Shown: positions 24,632 to 32,703 of the stretch, one piece after another
How positions within the stretch are numbered: position 1 is the stretch's first letter
Layout of the letters: each line of letters opens with the position of its first letter
NCBI RefSeq assembly: GCF_017569225.1
Contig: NZ_CP071868.1
Coordinates: 2,728,001 to 2,792,000, forward strand
Length of the DNA: 64,000 bases
Origin: Pengzhenrongella sicca
GTDB taxonomy: Bacteria > Actinomycetota > Actinomycetes > Actinomycetales > Cellulomonadaceae
Direction of reading: 5' to 3'
Notes under the pieces: generated by a model
What the model was told of the DNA's origin: nothing
What the model saw: only the letters and a program-made list of their open reading frames with translations
Database searches by the model: none
Translations under genes and position numbers: made by a program

Positions 24632-25134
24632 GCGGGCTCCTCGCTCGGTGCGGACTCCCCCAGCTGGGCGCCGAGCCGCAGCAGCGCGATCTCGCGCAGC
24701 TGCTCGCCGACGATCGCGAGCTCCGCGGCGTCGTCCAGCGTGAGCCGGCGGCGCAGCTCGGCGAGGATCTCCGCGCGCGTGCGGCCGGCGGCGCGGATCA
24801 GGAAGACGCGGCCGAACCGCGCCTCGTACGCCGCGTTGCCCGCCGCGATCGCGTCCGCCAGCCCGGCGTCGTCAGCGTCGGCCGAGGCCTGCTCGCGCCG
24901 GCTCAGCTCGTGGGCCGTACTCGCGCCGGCCGGCCGCTCGCCGATCCGCGGGTGCGCGGCGAGGGCCTCGTCGACCTCGGCGGGCGTCAGCGTCGTCGCC
25001 GCCTCGGCCGCCACGGCGAGCAGCTCGTCGAGGGACGCGAACGGCGCGGCGCCGGCGACGTCGTCGGCCCAACGCCGCACGGCGAGGCTCGCCGCGAGCG
25101 CGCGGCGCAGTCGGGGCGGGCTGACATCCATCAT
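24628..25134 (-). CDS. uraD: OHCU decarboxylase
   Basis: Decarboxylates 2-oxo-4-hydroxy-4-carboxy-5-ureidoimidazoline to S-allantoin. The 168-residue product has AAHPRIGERP with the catalytic His, SRREQASA with the Glu-Gln pair and GRVFLIRAAGRTRAEILAELRRRL, all family features. Two adjacent ATG codons (25134, 25131) are equally likely; a third at 25143 would overlap the divergent gene. There is no ribosome site. The start lies seven bases from the ATG of the divergent nucleotidyltransferase, so each promoter must lie within the other's coding region or the starts are misplaced. Confidence 0.9.
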   Translation of the reverse strand: MMDVSPPRLRRALAASLAVRRWADDVAGAAPFASLDELLAVAAEAATTLTPAEVDEALAAHPRIGERPAGASTAHELSRREQASADADDAGLADAIAAGNAAYEARFGRVFLIRAAGRTRAEILAELRRRLTLDDAAELAIVGEQLREIALLRLGAQLGESAPSEEPA

Positions 25135-25141
25135 GGTGGGC

Positions 25142-25768
25142 ATGACAGTACCCACCGCCGCGCACGTCACGGGCCCGCAGGTGACGGGCATCGTGCTCGC
25201 GGCGGGTGCGGGCACGCGCCTGGGCGGCCCGAAGGCCCTGCGCCGTGCCGCCGACGGCGAACCCTGGCTCGTGCGCGCATGTGCCGTCCTGCTCGGCGCG
25301 GGCTGCGACCAGGTCGTCGTGGTGCTCGGTTCCGGCGCCGACGCCGCGCGCGAGCTCGTGCCGACCGCGCCACCGGGGCCGGGCGGGCCACCCGCGCCGC
25401 CGATCACGGTCATCGTCGCCGAGCAGTGGGCGCAGGGCATGTCCGCCTCGCTGCGCGCCGGTCTCGCGGCAGCGACCGGCGACGCCGCGCTCGTCACGCT
25501 CGTGGACCTGCCCGGCCTGCCCGCCGGGGCGGCTCGGCGGGTGCTCGCCGCCGGTCCAGTGACGCCGGTGTCGCTGCGCCAGGCGGTGTACGCCGGCCGG
25601 CCGGGGCACCCCGTGCTGATCGGCCGCGCGCACTGGCCGGAGCTTGCGCGCGAGCTCGCGGGCGACCGGGGCGCGCGCGCGTACCTCGCCGCGCACGGCG
25701 CGCAGCGGATCGAGTGCGGCGACCTGTTCGACGGCCGCGACGTCGACGAGCCGGCCGATCTCACGTAG
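25142..25768 (+). CDS. MobA-like nucleotidyltransferase (Moco cytidylyltransferase type)
   Basis: A 208-residue NTP transferase with VLAAGAGTRLGGPKAL (nucleotide-binding loop), QGMSASLRAGLAAA and VDLPGLPAGAA (metal-binding Asp), then GRPGHPVLIGRAHW, the MocA/MobA-like group. In xanthine dehydrogenase loci such proteins (often beside XdhC) attach CMP or GMP to molybdopterin or finish Moco maturation, so a supporting role for the xdh product is inferred. The ATG at 25142 may be too early; a GTG at 25181 starts exactly at the conserved core. The C-terminal ends VDEPADLT, as in the family. Confidence 0.8.
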   Translation: MTVPTAAHVTGPQVTGIVLAAGAGTRLGGPKALRRAADGEPWLVRACAVLLGAGCDQVVVVLGSGADAARELVPTAPPGPGGPPAPPITVIVAEQWAQGMSASLRAGLAAATGDAALVTLVDLPGLPAGAARRVLAAGPVTPVSLRQAVYAGRPGHPVLIGRAHWPELARELAGDRGARAYLAAHGAQRIECGDLFDGRDVDEPADLT

Positions 25769-25781
25769 GGCGCCTGCCCCG

Positions 25782-25838
25782 CTCGTGCTCCCTCGGCCGA
25801 CTCCTGCTCCCTCGGCCGGCTCCTGCTCCCGCGCCGGT
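25782..25838. repeat. 19-bp tandem repeat, three copies
   Basis: Units CTCGTGCTCCCTCGGCCGA (25782), CTCCTGCTCCCTCGGCCGG (25801) and a third, more divergent copy from 25820 follow one another after the nucleotidyltransferase stop. Confidence 0.65.
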
Positions 25839-25852
25839 CGGGGTGGGCTCGA

Positions 25853-25962
25853 GTGTGGGCATTCCGCTCCTCTCGGCGCGCGTGTGGGCAAACGGTCCCC
25901 GAAACCCGTGCCGGACCCGCAGAAGCCCAACACGCGCGCGCCGGAGAGCAGATCGCCCACAC
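25853..25962. terminator. 110-bp imperfect inverted repeat between convergent genes
   Basis: Outer GTGTGGGC (25853-25860) pairs with GCCCACAC (25955-25962); a second GTGTGGGC (25882-25889) pairs with GCCCAACAC (25925-25933); the bases between (GCTCnnnnCGGCGCGC and complement) also match with small gaps. The arms are about 37 bases each with a 35-base loop. Lies between the converging nucleotidyltransferase and allC genes. Works as a terminator candidate; a decayed mobile palindrome is the alternative. Confidence 0.5.
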
Positions 25963-26004
25963 CCGCCGTGAGCCCGAGCTCGATCGGCCAACCCGCGACC
26001 GGAG

Positions 26005-27267
26005 CTACTCCGCAAACTCGGCCGCGAGCGCGAGCACCGCGGCGTGCAGCGCGTCGATCGCCGCCGCGACGTCGGCCTCGGTGACCGACTCGTCGGCGTG
26101 GTGGCTGATGCCGCCCGCGCACCGCACGAACAGCATCGCGACGTCGGTCAGCGCCGCGACCGCCATCGCGTCGTGGCCCGCGACGCTGAACAGCTCGAGC
26201 GGCTCGGGATCGCCTGTCGCCCGGATGCCCGCGCGCAGCAGGTCCTGCAGCTCGGGGGCGCAGCGGACCGCGGGCGCCTCGTGGGTCTCGGCGACCGCGA
26301 CGGTCAGCCCGCGGGCCGCGGCGATGCGGTCGAGCTCGGCGCGCACGAGCGCCCAGGTCGCGTCGCGACCCTGCGCCGTGACGTCGCGCAGGTCGAGGCT
26401 GAACTCGGCGACGCCGGGGATGACGTTCACGGCGTCCGGGCGCACCGCGAGGTGCCCCACCGTCGCCGGGCTGCCCTGCTCGCGCGCGATGCGCTCGATG
26501 GCGAGCACGGCCTCGCTCGCGCCGAGCAGCGCGTCGCGGCGCAGGTGCCACGGGGTCGCGCAGTGCCGGGCCTCGCCCGTGAGCGTGATCAGGAGCCGGC
26601 GCGCCGCCGCGATCGACGTCACGACGCCGAGCGCGCGCCCGGCGTCCTCGAGCCGCGGCCCCTGCTCGATGTGCGCCTCGAGGTAGCCCACCAGGGAGCC
26701 CTCGTCCCGGCCCGCGTCGCCCATCCCGGCGGGGTCGAGGCCGAAGGTGTACGCCGCCTCGTGCAGCGACGTGCCGCGCGCGTCGACGAGGTCGAGCCAC
26801 GCGTCGTCCCACGCGCCGGCGAGCGCACGCGAGCCGAGCAGCGTCGTGCCGAACCGGGTGCCCTCCTCGTCGCCGAACGCGACGACCTCGACCGCGAACG
26901 GCAGGACGCCCGGGGTCAGCCGGCCGGCGACGGCGATCGCGACCAGCACGCCGAGCACGCCGTCGTACCGGCCGGCGCCCGGCACCGTGTCGAGGTGCGA
27001 GCCGAGCAGCAGCGCCGGCAGGTCGGGCGCGTCGCCCTCCATCCGCCCGCACTGGTTGCCGGCGGCGTCCTGCCAGGCCCGCAGGCCCGCCTCGCGCATC
27101 CAGCTCCCCGCCACGGCGTTGACCTGCGCGTGCTCGGGCGACAGATACGTGCGCTCGATGCCCGTCGCGCTCGCGCTGTAGGTCGCGAGCTCGTCCGCGC
27201 GGGCGAGCAGCTCCGCGGCCTCGCTCACCCGTTGCGCGGCCTCGCCTACCAGACCCGCGTCGCTCAC
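26005..27267 (-). CDS. allC: allantoate amidohydrolase (M20 family)
   Basis: Splits allantoate to ureidoglycine, CO2 and ammonia. A 420-residue dinuclear-metal hydrolase: LLGSHLDTVPGAGRYDGVLGVL, FGDEEGTRFGTTLLGSRALAG, YLEAHIEQGPRLE and the C-terminal GHDAMAVAALTDVAMLFVRCAGGISHHADESV, which together mark the allantoate/ureidoglycolate/beta-ureidopropionase subgroup. The pathway position decides for allantoate. GTG at 27267 overlaps the aminotransferase stop (GTGA). Last gene of a four-gene leftward operon ending at the large inverted repeat. Confidence 0.9.
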   Translation of the reverse strand: MSDAGLVGEAAQRVSEAAELLARADELATYSASATGIERTYLSPEHAQVNAVAGSWMREAGLRAWQDAAGNQCGRMEGDAPDLPALLLGSHLDTVPGAGRYDGVLGVLVAIAVAGRLTPGVLPFAVEVVAFGDEEGTRFGTTLLGSRALAGAWDDAWLDLVDARGTSLHEAAYTFGLDPAGMGDAGRDEGSLVGYLEAHIEQGPRLEDAGRALGVVTSIAAARRLLITLTGEARHCATPWHLRRDALLGASEAVLAIERIAREQGSPATVGHLAVRPDAVNVIPGVAEFSLDLRDVTAQGRDATWALVRAELDRIAAARGLTVAVAETHEAPAVRCAPELQDLLRAGIRATGDPEPLELFSVAGHDAMAVAALTDVAMLFVRCAGGISHHADESVTEADVAAAIDALHAAVLALAAEFAE

Positions 27268-28496
27268 GCGGCGTACGCCTCGAGCGCCGCGCCGACGCCG
27301 CCGCCCGCCGTGACGGCGTGCCCGCCGCGCCGCAGCACCTGCTCGAGCGCGGCGAGCGTCGTCAGCACCGCGTCGCGGCGCGCGTTGTAGCCCATCGTGC
27401 CGATCCGCCAGATCCGCCCGTGCAGCGGCCCGAACGACGTGCCGATCTCGATCCCGAAGTCCGTGAGCATCGCCGCGCGCGCGCCGTCGCCGTCGATGCC
27501 GGCCGGGATCTCGACGCCGACGACGTTCGTCATCCGCGCGCTCTGGTCGCCGAACAGCGTCAGGCCGAGGCCGCGCAGGCCCGCGGCCATCGCCGCGCCG
27601 TGCAGCCGGTGCCGCTCGACCGCGGCGTCGAGGCCCTCCTCGAGCAGGATCCGGGCGCACTCGCGCGCGGCGTAGAGCATGCTGCCGGCCTCGGTGTGGT
27701 GGTTGAGCCGCCGCTCGCCCCAGTAGTCGAGGATCATCGCGAGGTCGAGGTAGTTGGAGCGGATCGGGCTCGCCGCGATGCGGTCGCCCTCGTCGCGCAG
27801 CCCGGCCTCGATGCTCCGGCGGGCGTCGAGCACGGCGACGGCGCGGGTCGACAGCGTGATCGGCGCGCTGCCGGACGGCCCGCCCAGGCACTTCTGCAGG
27901 CCCGCGGTCGCCGCGTCGAGGCCCCAGCCGTCGACGTCGACGTCGTTGCCGCCGAGCGTCCCGGTGACGTCCGCGTACAGCAGCGCGCCGTGGCGGGCGC
28001 AGATCGCGCCGAGCTCGTCGAGCGGCTGCGCGAGCGTCGTGGAGGTGTCGCCGTGCACGACCGCCACGAGCGCCGGCCGGGTCTCGGCGACCGCCTGCTC
28101 GAGCGCGGCGGCGGTGAACACGGTGCCCCACGGCACCTCACGCACGTGCACGTCCGCGCCGCACCGCGTCGCGATCTCGCGCAGCAGGTGACCGAACCGG
28201 CCGAAGATCGGCACGAGCACGCGGTCCCCGGGCTCGATGAGCGAGACGAGCGCGGCCTCGATGCCCGCGCGGGACGTGCCGTCGACGAGCATGGTCGCGG
28301 CGTTCGCGGTGCGGAACACGCCGCGGTACAGCGCCATCGTCTCGTTCATGTAGCCGGTCATCGCCGGGTCGAACTGGCCGACGAGCTGCGCGGACATGGC
28401 CCGCAGCACCCGCGGGTCGGCGTTGATCGGGCCGGGACCCATCAGCAGGCGCGCGGGCGGGTCGATCGGCGCGAAGGTCGCGTGCGGCACGGTCAT
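27264..28496 (-). CDS. pucG: (S)-ureidoglycine-glyoxylate aminotransferase
   Basis: A 410-residue class V aminotransferase. It transfers the amino group of ureidoglycine to glyoxylate, giving glycine and oxalurate. MGPGPINADPRVLRAMSAQLVGQFDPAMTGYMNE is the usual start (quoted core: MGPGPINADPRVL), PLP contacts lie in DGTSRAGIEAA and YADVTGTLGGNDVDVD, and the Schiff-base Lys in LQKCLGGPSG. AGT-type and PucG enzymes are hard to tell apart; the allC neighbour favours PucG. ATG overlaps the amidase stop (ATGA) upstream. Confidence 0.85.
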   Translation of the reverse strand: MTVPHATFAPIDPPARLLMGPGPINADPRVLRAMSAQLVGQFDPAMTGYMNETMALYRGVFRTANAATMLVDGTSRAGIEAALVSLIEPGDRVLVPIFGRFGHLLREIATRCGADVHVREVPWGTVFTAAALEQAVAETRPALVAVVHGDTSTTLAQPLDELGAICARHGALLYADVTGTLGGNDVDVDGWGLDAATAGLQKCLGGPSGSAPITLSTRAVAVLDARRSIEAGLRDEGDRIAASPIRSNYLDLAMILDYWGERRLNHHTEAGSMLYAARECARILLEEGLDAAVERHRLHGAAMAAGLRGLGLTLFGDQSARMTNVVGVEIPAGIDGDGARAAMLTDFGIEIGTSFGPLHGRIWRIGTMGYNARRDAVLTTLAALEQVLRRGGHAVTAGGGVGAALEAYAA

Positions 28497-29776
28497 GGTG
28501 TCCCGTCGTCGGTGCGTGCGGTGGCGGTGCGGGCGAGGTCGAGCGCGGCAGCGAGACGACGGCCCATGTCGATGAGGGCGAGATCGGCGCAACGGGGGCC
28601 GACCAGGCACAGGCCCACGGGCGACGATCCTCCCCCGCCATTGTGCCCGCCGCCCCCGGGCACGCTCAGCACCGGCACGCTCAGCACTGGCACGCTCAGC
28701 GCTGGCCGCCCCGTGATCCCGGCGAGGCACGTCAGGCGCATCGTCCGGGCGCGGACCAGGTCGAGCTCGCCACCCGCGACGTCGACGGGCGGCGCGGCCG
28801 ACGACGCCGACGGCAGCAGGAGCGTCCGCTCGCCGAGCAGCGCCTCGAGCCGGGCACGGGCCGCGGCCAACGTCTCCCCGGCGGCGGCCGCGGCGTCGGC
28901 GGTCACGGACCGGGCCCACGCGAACCGGGCCGCGACGTCGTCGCCGAGGGCGCCCGGGTGCGCCCGCACCCAGGCGCCGTGGACGCGCCACGCCTGCGCC
29001 GCCTGCACGGTGCGAAACGCCTCGGCGAGCTCGTCGAGGTCGCCGGTGTCGACGACCGCGAGGTCCCCGAGCAGCCCCGCGGCGCCGAGCCGGGCGAGCG
29101 CGGCGCCGAACGCGGCGCCGACGCCCGGATCGGCCAGCGCGACGGCGTCCGGCGCGACGGCGTACCTCGCCGGCGCCGCACGCTGCTCACCGGCCACGAG
29201 CGTCGCCGCGACCGCAGCCCGCAGCGTCCCGCCGTCGCGCGCGAGCCAGCCGACGGCGTCGAACGCGGGCGCGAGCGGCACGAGCCCGCCGACCGGAACC
29301 GCGCCGTGCGTCGAGCGCAGGCCCCACAGGCCCTGGTACGAGGCCGGGACGCGGATCGAGCCGCCCGTGTCCGTGCCGAGCCCGATCGAGGCCTGCCGGA
29401 GCGCGACGGCGGTGGCCGGCCCGCTCGACGACCCGCCGGGCAGCGCGCCCGGGACGGCCCCGTTGGCCGGGGTGCCGGAGTGGGGGTTGCGACCCGCGAT
29501 GGAGTACGCGAACTCGTCCGTCTGTGCGATCCCCCGCACGTCGGCCCCCGCCGCCAGCAGCGCGCCGACGGCGTACGCGTGCGCCGTCGCGGGCGCGGCG
29601 CCCGCGAGGTAGGCCGGAACCCCGGCGCCCACGCGGTGCCCCGCGACGTCGAACAGGTCCTTGACCGCCACGGCCTGCCCCGCGAGCGGCCCCGCGCCCG
29701 CGCCGCGCACGAGCGGGTCGCCGAGCACGCGCCAGATCGGGCCGACGGCGGCGCGCGCGTTGCGCGCCTCAGGCAT
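28493..29776 (-). CDS. amidase signature family enzyme (candidate oxalurate/ureido amide hydrolase)
   Basis: A 427-residue amidase with the Ser-cisSer-Lys triad: AVKDLFDVAG (Lys39), PGGSSSGPATAVALRQ (cis-Ser) and GTDTGGSIRVPAS (nucleophile). It is shorter than GatA and lacks a C-terminal allophanate domain. Near the C-terminus a 15-bp triplication codes LSVPVLSVPVLSVP before a Gly-rich loop. It overlaps the formamidase-like gene by eight bases and pucG by four, so it acts in the same pathway. Because PucG yields oxalurate, hydrolysis of oxalurate or oxamate is an attractive but unproved substrate. Confidence 0.8.
   Translation of the reverse strand: MPEARNARAAVGPIWRVLGDPLVRGAGAGPLAGQAVAVKDLFDVAGHRVGAGVPAYLAGAAPATAHAYAVGALLAAGADVRGIAQTDEFAYSIAGRNPHSGTPANGAVPGALPGGSSSGPATAVALRQASIGLGTDTGGSIRVPASYQGLWGLRSTHGAVPVGGLVPLAPAFDAVGWLARDGGTLRAAVAATLVAGEQRAAPARYAVAPDAVALADPGVGAAFGAALARLGAAGLLGDLAVVDTGDLDELAEAFRTVQAAQAWRVHGAWVRAHPGALGDDVAARFAWARSVTADAAAAAGETLAAARARLEALLGERTLLLPSASSAAPPVDVAGGELDLVRARTMRLTCLAGITGRPALSVPVLSVPVLSVPGGGGHNGGGGSSPVGLCLVGPRCADLALIDMGRRLAAALDLARTATARTDDGTP
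28661..28705. repeat. 15-bp in-frame triplication in amidase gene
   Basis: Three copies of CACGCTCAGCRCYGG (28661, 28676, 28691) code the repeated peptide LSVPV on the minus strand. Confidence 0.8.
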
Positions 29777-30887
29777 CGAAGTCCGCCACGCGGATGCGCG
29801 CGTGCACGCCCTTCACCAGGTCGACGACCTGCGAGATGTTGAAGTCGGTGGCGGCGCTGAGGTACGCCAGCGCGTGCGCGGCGTCCATGCCGTAGCGCGC
29901 GCGCAGCAGCGCGATCGCCGCCCGCACGCAGCGGCGCATCGCCTCGTCGAGGTCGGGGTCGAGCCCGGTCGGCACGAGGTACTCGGCCGTCTCGGCGACC
30001 GGCCCGACGAGCTCGCCGAAGGCCGCGACGGCATCGGCGGCCGGCAGCACATCGAACCGGATCGTGACGCGCAGGGAGGCCTCCAGCGCGGTGAGCGCGA
30101 CCTCGCCGTCGCCCTGCGCGAAGTGCGGGTCGCCGACGTAGGCGAGCGCGCCGGGCACCTGGACCGGCAGGTAGAGGGTCGAGCCGACGGTGAGCAGGTT
30201 GAGGTCGAGGTTGCCGCCGTGCGGCCCCGGCGGCACGGAGTGCGGACGCACCGGCCCGGCGACGGCGACCCCCATGATCCCGAGGAACGGCGCGAGCGGG
30301 AACCGGACGTCGTGCGCCCCGCCGCGGACGCGAGCCATCGTGCCCACATCGACGCCGCCGGCCCGCGCCACCCGGGCGAAGACGCTGACCGCGCCGGGGT
30401 CCTGCGGGTACTCCCCTGGCAGGGCACCGCGGCCGTGCCGGTTCGAGATGATGCCGTACGGGACGCGCGGCAGCGCCTCCACCAGGGTCATGCCGAGCAG
30501 GTCGCCCGGCTCGGCGCCGCGCACGCGGATCGGGCCGGTCACGACGTGCGGGCCGTCGAGGGCGGGGTCGCGCGGGTGGCCCGATGCCGCGAGCGCGATC
30601 ACGTCGTCGAGCACGTCGCCGGGCACGACCCCGTGCGCGCCGAAGAACGCCACCGGGTCCCGGCCCTGGTCCTCGAGGATCCCCTCGTGGCTCACCGTGT
30701 CGATCGTGACCTCGGTGCCCGCCTCGACCGTCAGGACCGCCCGATCGGTCGCGCACGGCAGCCGACCCCAGAGCGCGAGGTCCGGATCGCACGGCAGATA
30801 GTGCGCCGAGCGGATCGCGCCGACCCCGGGCTGGAGCACCGGCGCGCGCGCGGCATCCGGGGCGGACGGGACCGATCGCTGCGCCAT
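29769..30887 (-). CDS. acetamidase/formamidase family protein
   Basis: A 372-residue FmdA/AmdA family amidohydrolase: DTVSHEGILEDQGRDPVAFF at about 62-81, GPIRVRGAEPGDLLGMTLVEALP with the conserved Gly-Ala-Glu-Pro-Gly-Asp, a His-rich loop IISNRHGRGALPGEYP, and GGNLDLNLLTVGSTLYLPVQVPGA, all diagnostic. Members release ammonia from formamide or short amides. As first gene of the amidase-pucG-allC operon it probably handles an amide from the end of the purine route. ATG at 30887. The 87 bases upstream to the VOC gene show no clear promoter. Confidence 0.85.
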   Translation of the reverse strand: MAQRSVPSAPDAARAPVLQPGVGAIRSAHYLPCDPDLALWGRLPCATDRAVLTVEAGTEVTIDTVSHEGILEDQGRDPVAFFGAHGVVPGDVLDDVIALAASGHPRDPALDGPHVVTGPIRVRGAEPGDLLGMTLVEALPRVPYGIISNRHGRGALPGEYPQDPGAVSVFARVARAGGVDVGTMARVRGGAHDVRFPLAPFLGIMGVAVAGPVRPHSVPPGPHGGNLDLNLLTVGSTLYLPVQVPGALAYVGDPHFAQGDGEVALTALEASLRVTIRFDVLPAADAVAAFGELVGPVAETAEYLVPTGLDPDLDEAMRRCVRAAIALLRARYGMDAAHALAYLSAATDFNISQVVDLVKGVHARIRVADFDA

Positions 30888-30974
30888 GATCGCCCATCTC
30901 GTCGCCGGGGGTCTTGCCCCGGAACCCTACCGACCGGCGGGCCTCGGCGAGGACTGCCGCGGCGACGGCGGCGA

Positions 30975-31397
30975 TCAGTTCGAGCCGGCCTCCGGGACCG
31001 CGATGTTGACCATCCAGCCGATGCCGAACTTGTCGACGCACTGGCCGAACTCGTCGCCCCACATCTGCTTCTCGAGCGGCACGGTGACGGTCCCGCCGTC
31101 GGCGAGCTTGCCCCAGTAGGCGCGCAGGTCCATGGTGTCGTCGCCGCTCAGGCTGATCGAGATGGTGTCGCCGGGGTGCGAGTCCATCCCGGGCGGGGCG
31201 TCGGCGCCCATGAGCGCGAACCCGTGGTCGGCCTCGAGCATGCCGTGCATGATCTTGTCGGCCCCGGGCGCGTCGGGATCTCCGTACTCGCCGTAGGTCG
31301 AGAAGGTCAGCTCACCGCCGAACACGTCGTGGTAGAACTCCATCGCCTCGCGGGCGTTGCCGGCGAAGCTGATGTAGGGATTGAGGCGAGACGCCAT
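30975..31397 (-). CDS. VOC family protein, PhnB/glyoxalase-like
   Basis: A 140-residue protein of the vicinal oxygen chelate fold, PhnB-like: LNPYISFAGNAREAMEFYHDVFGGEL at the start, then HGMLEADHGFALMGAD and VTVPLEKQMWGDEFGQCVDKFGIGWMVNI (the WG-D-FG-x3-D-x-FG-x-x-W pattern). Function in this group is unassigned; some act on methyl transfer or antibiotics. A perfect AGGAGG lies five bases before the ATG at 31397. An inverted repeat at 31417-31430 is the likely operator. Confidence 0.85.
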   Translation of the reverse strand: MASRLNPYISFAGNAREAMEFYHDVFGGELTFSTYGEYGDPDAPGADKIMHGMLEADHGFALMGADAPPGMDSHPGDTISISLSGDDTMDLRAYWGKLADGGTVTVPLEKQMWGDEFGQCVDKFGIGWMVNIAVPEAGSN

Positions 31398-31416
31398 CGG
31401 ATCCTCCTCGGTTGGC

Positions 31417-31430
31417 TGAGTGTCAACTCA
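31417..31430 (-). promoter_or_regulatory. operator-like inverted repeat upstream of VOC gene
   Basis: TGAGT-GTCA-ACTCA: perfect 5-bp arms, 20 bases before the start codon. On the minus strand it contains TTGACA. The form is that of ArsR/MarR-type operators often found before VOC/SRPBCC genes; no cognate regulator gene is adjacent. Confidence 0.4.
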
Positions 31431-31495
31431 ATCGCCGGCCCGAGCGGCCTGTCAACGGCTAGCCCGTGAACGAACGGCGCGTCGCAGGGGCTGGC

Positions 31496-31831
31496 TCACG
31501 CGGCGCGCGGCGAGAACATGATCACCGCGACGCCGGTCAGGCAGATCGCGGCACCGAGGAGGTCGTACCGGTCGGGCCGGAACCCGTCGACCACCATGCC
31601 CCAGGCGAGCGAGCCCGCGACGAAGATCCCGCCGTAGGCGGCGAGGATGCGCCCGAAGTTGGCGTCCGCCTGGAGGGTCGCGACGAAGCCGTAGAGGCCG
31701 AGCGCGATCACGCCGGACCCGACCCAGAGCAGGCCGCGGTGCTCACGCACCCCCTGCCACACGAGCCACGCGCCGCCGATCTCGGCGAACGCGGCCAGGG
31801 CGAACAACGCGAGGGACCTCAGGATCGGCAT
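31496..31831 (-). CDS. YnfA family (UPF0060) membrane protein
   Basis: A 111-residue protein with four membrane helices, of the small-multidrug-resistance-like YnfA family: [24 protein letters not shown] with the conserved Glu in helix 1, then [27 protein letters not shown] (quoted in part) and [17 protein letters not shown]. The ATG at 31831 matches the family start; the frame is open further upstream but not family-like. Efflux of cations or disinfectants is described for enteric YnfA; here it is inference. Confidence 0.9.
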   Translation of the reverse strand: MPILRSLALFALAAFAEIGGAWLVWQGVREHRGLLWVGSGVIALGLYGFVATLQADANFGRILAAYGGIFVAGSLAWGMVVDGFRPDRYDLLGAAICLTGVAVIMFSPRAA

Positions 31832-31928
31832 CCCGCAGCCTAGATCGCGCGCCGCGGCCCGCGCAGAGGCGGCGAACGGACCGCCTGCCGGTACTGTCCT
31901 GCCACACATCCGATCGCGAGGGAGCCCG

Positions 31929-32630
31929 GTGACCCACCGCCTGCTGCGCCACCCCGGCGGCCTGCACCTGTCGCTCATGCTGGTGCTGACGTTCTCGACC
32001 GGCGTGATCGACGCCGTCGGCTACCTCGGGCTCGACCGCGTGTTCACCGGGAACATGACCGGCAACGTCGTCATCCTCGCGATGGCGCTCACGGGCGCGG
32101 ACGGCCTGCCGGTCGACGGGCCGGTGGTCGCGCTCGCGATGTTCATGCTCGGAGCGCTGATCGCGGGCCGGGTGCTGCGCCTGACCCCGGCGGGCTGGTC
32201 GGGGCGTTCGACCGCGCTGTTCGTCGCCGTCGGCCTGCTGCTCGCTGCGTCCGCCGGGGCCATGCTCGTGCTCACGCAGGCCCAGGCCGACGACGCGCGG
32301 CTCGCCATCACCGGCGCGCTGGGGCTCGCGATGGGGGTGCAGGCGGGCGCGGCGCGGCACATCGGGGTCAAGGACGTCACGACCGTCGTGGTGACCTCGA
32401 CCCTCGCCGGCCTCGCGTTCGACTCGCGGTTCGGACATCGCGTCGGCCAGCAGTGGCCGCGCCGGCTGCTCGCCGTCGTGCTGATCGGCGCGGGCGCCGC
32501 GACCGGCGCGATCCTGCTGGACGTGCACTTCGGGCTCGGCATGGGCCTGTCCGCCGCCCTCACGCTGATCGTCGCGCTGCTCGGCCACCTGGGCCGACCG
32601 CACCCGGTCGACGACGCCGGCGGCGCCTGA
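31929..32630 (+). CDS. YoaK family (DUF1275) membrane protein
   Basis: A 233-residue protein with about six membrane helices: [31 protein letters not shown] is the family signature (quoted core: [11 protein letters not shown]), and [14 protein letters not shown] comes later. Function unknown; a transport-like fold is presumed. GTG at 31929 has GAGGGAG four bases upstream and a -10-like TACTGT at 31892-31897. Confidence 0.88.
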   Translation: MTHRLLRHPGGLHLSLMLVLTFSTGVIDAVGYLGLDRVFTGNMTGNVVILAMALTGADGLPVDGPVVALAMFMLGALIAGRVLRLTPAGWSGRSTALFVAVGLLLAASAGAMLVLTQAQADDARLAITGALGLAMGVQAGAARHIGVKDVTTVVVTSTLAGLAFDSRFGHRVGQQWPRRLLAVVLIGAGAATGAILLDVHFGLGMGLSAALTLIVALLGHLGRPHPVDDAGGA

Positions 32631-32667
32631 GCGACACCGGACCCGCGGCATGCATCGAGGTCGAGAG

Positions 32668-32685
32668 TATCTTGATGTCGAGAGA
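32668..32685 (+). promoter_or_regulatory. TamR-like operator before methyltransferase
   Basis: TATCTTGATGTCGAGAGA, an 18-base imperfect palindrome (6 of 8 arm positions match). From memory, the Streptomyces MarR-family regulator TamR binds 18-bp sites of this kind before tam and TCA-cycle genes. Ends 18 bases before the start codon. Confidence 0.45.
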
Positions 32686-32703
32686 CTTCGGGAGGTGGTC
32701 GCC

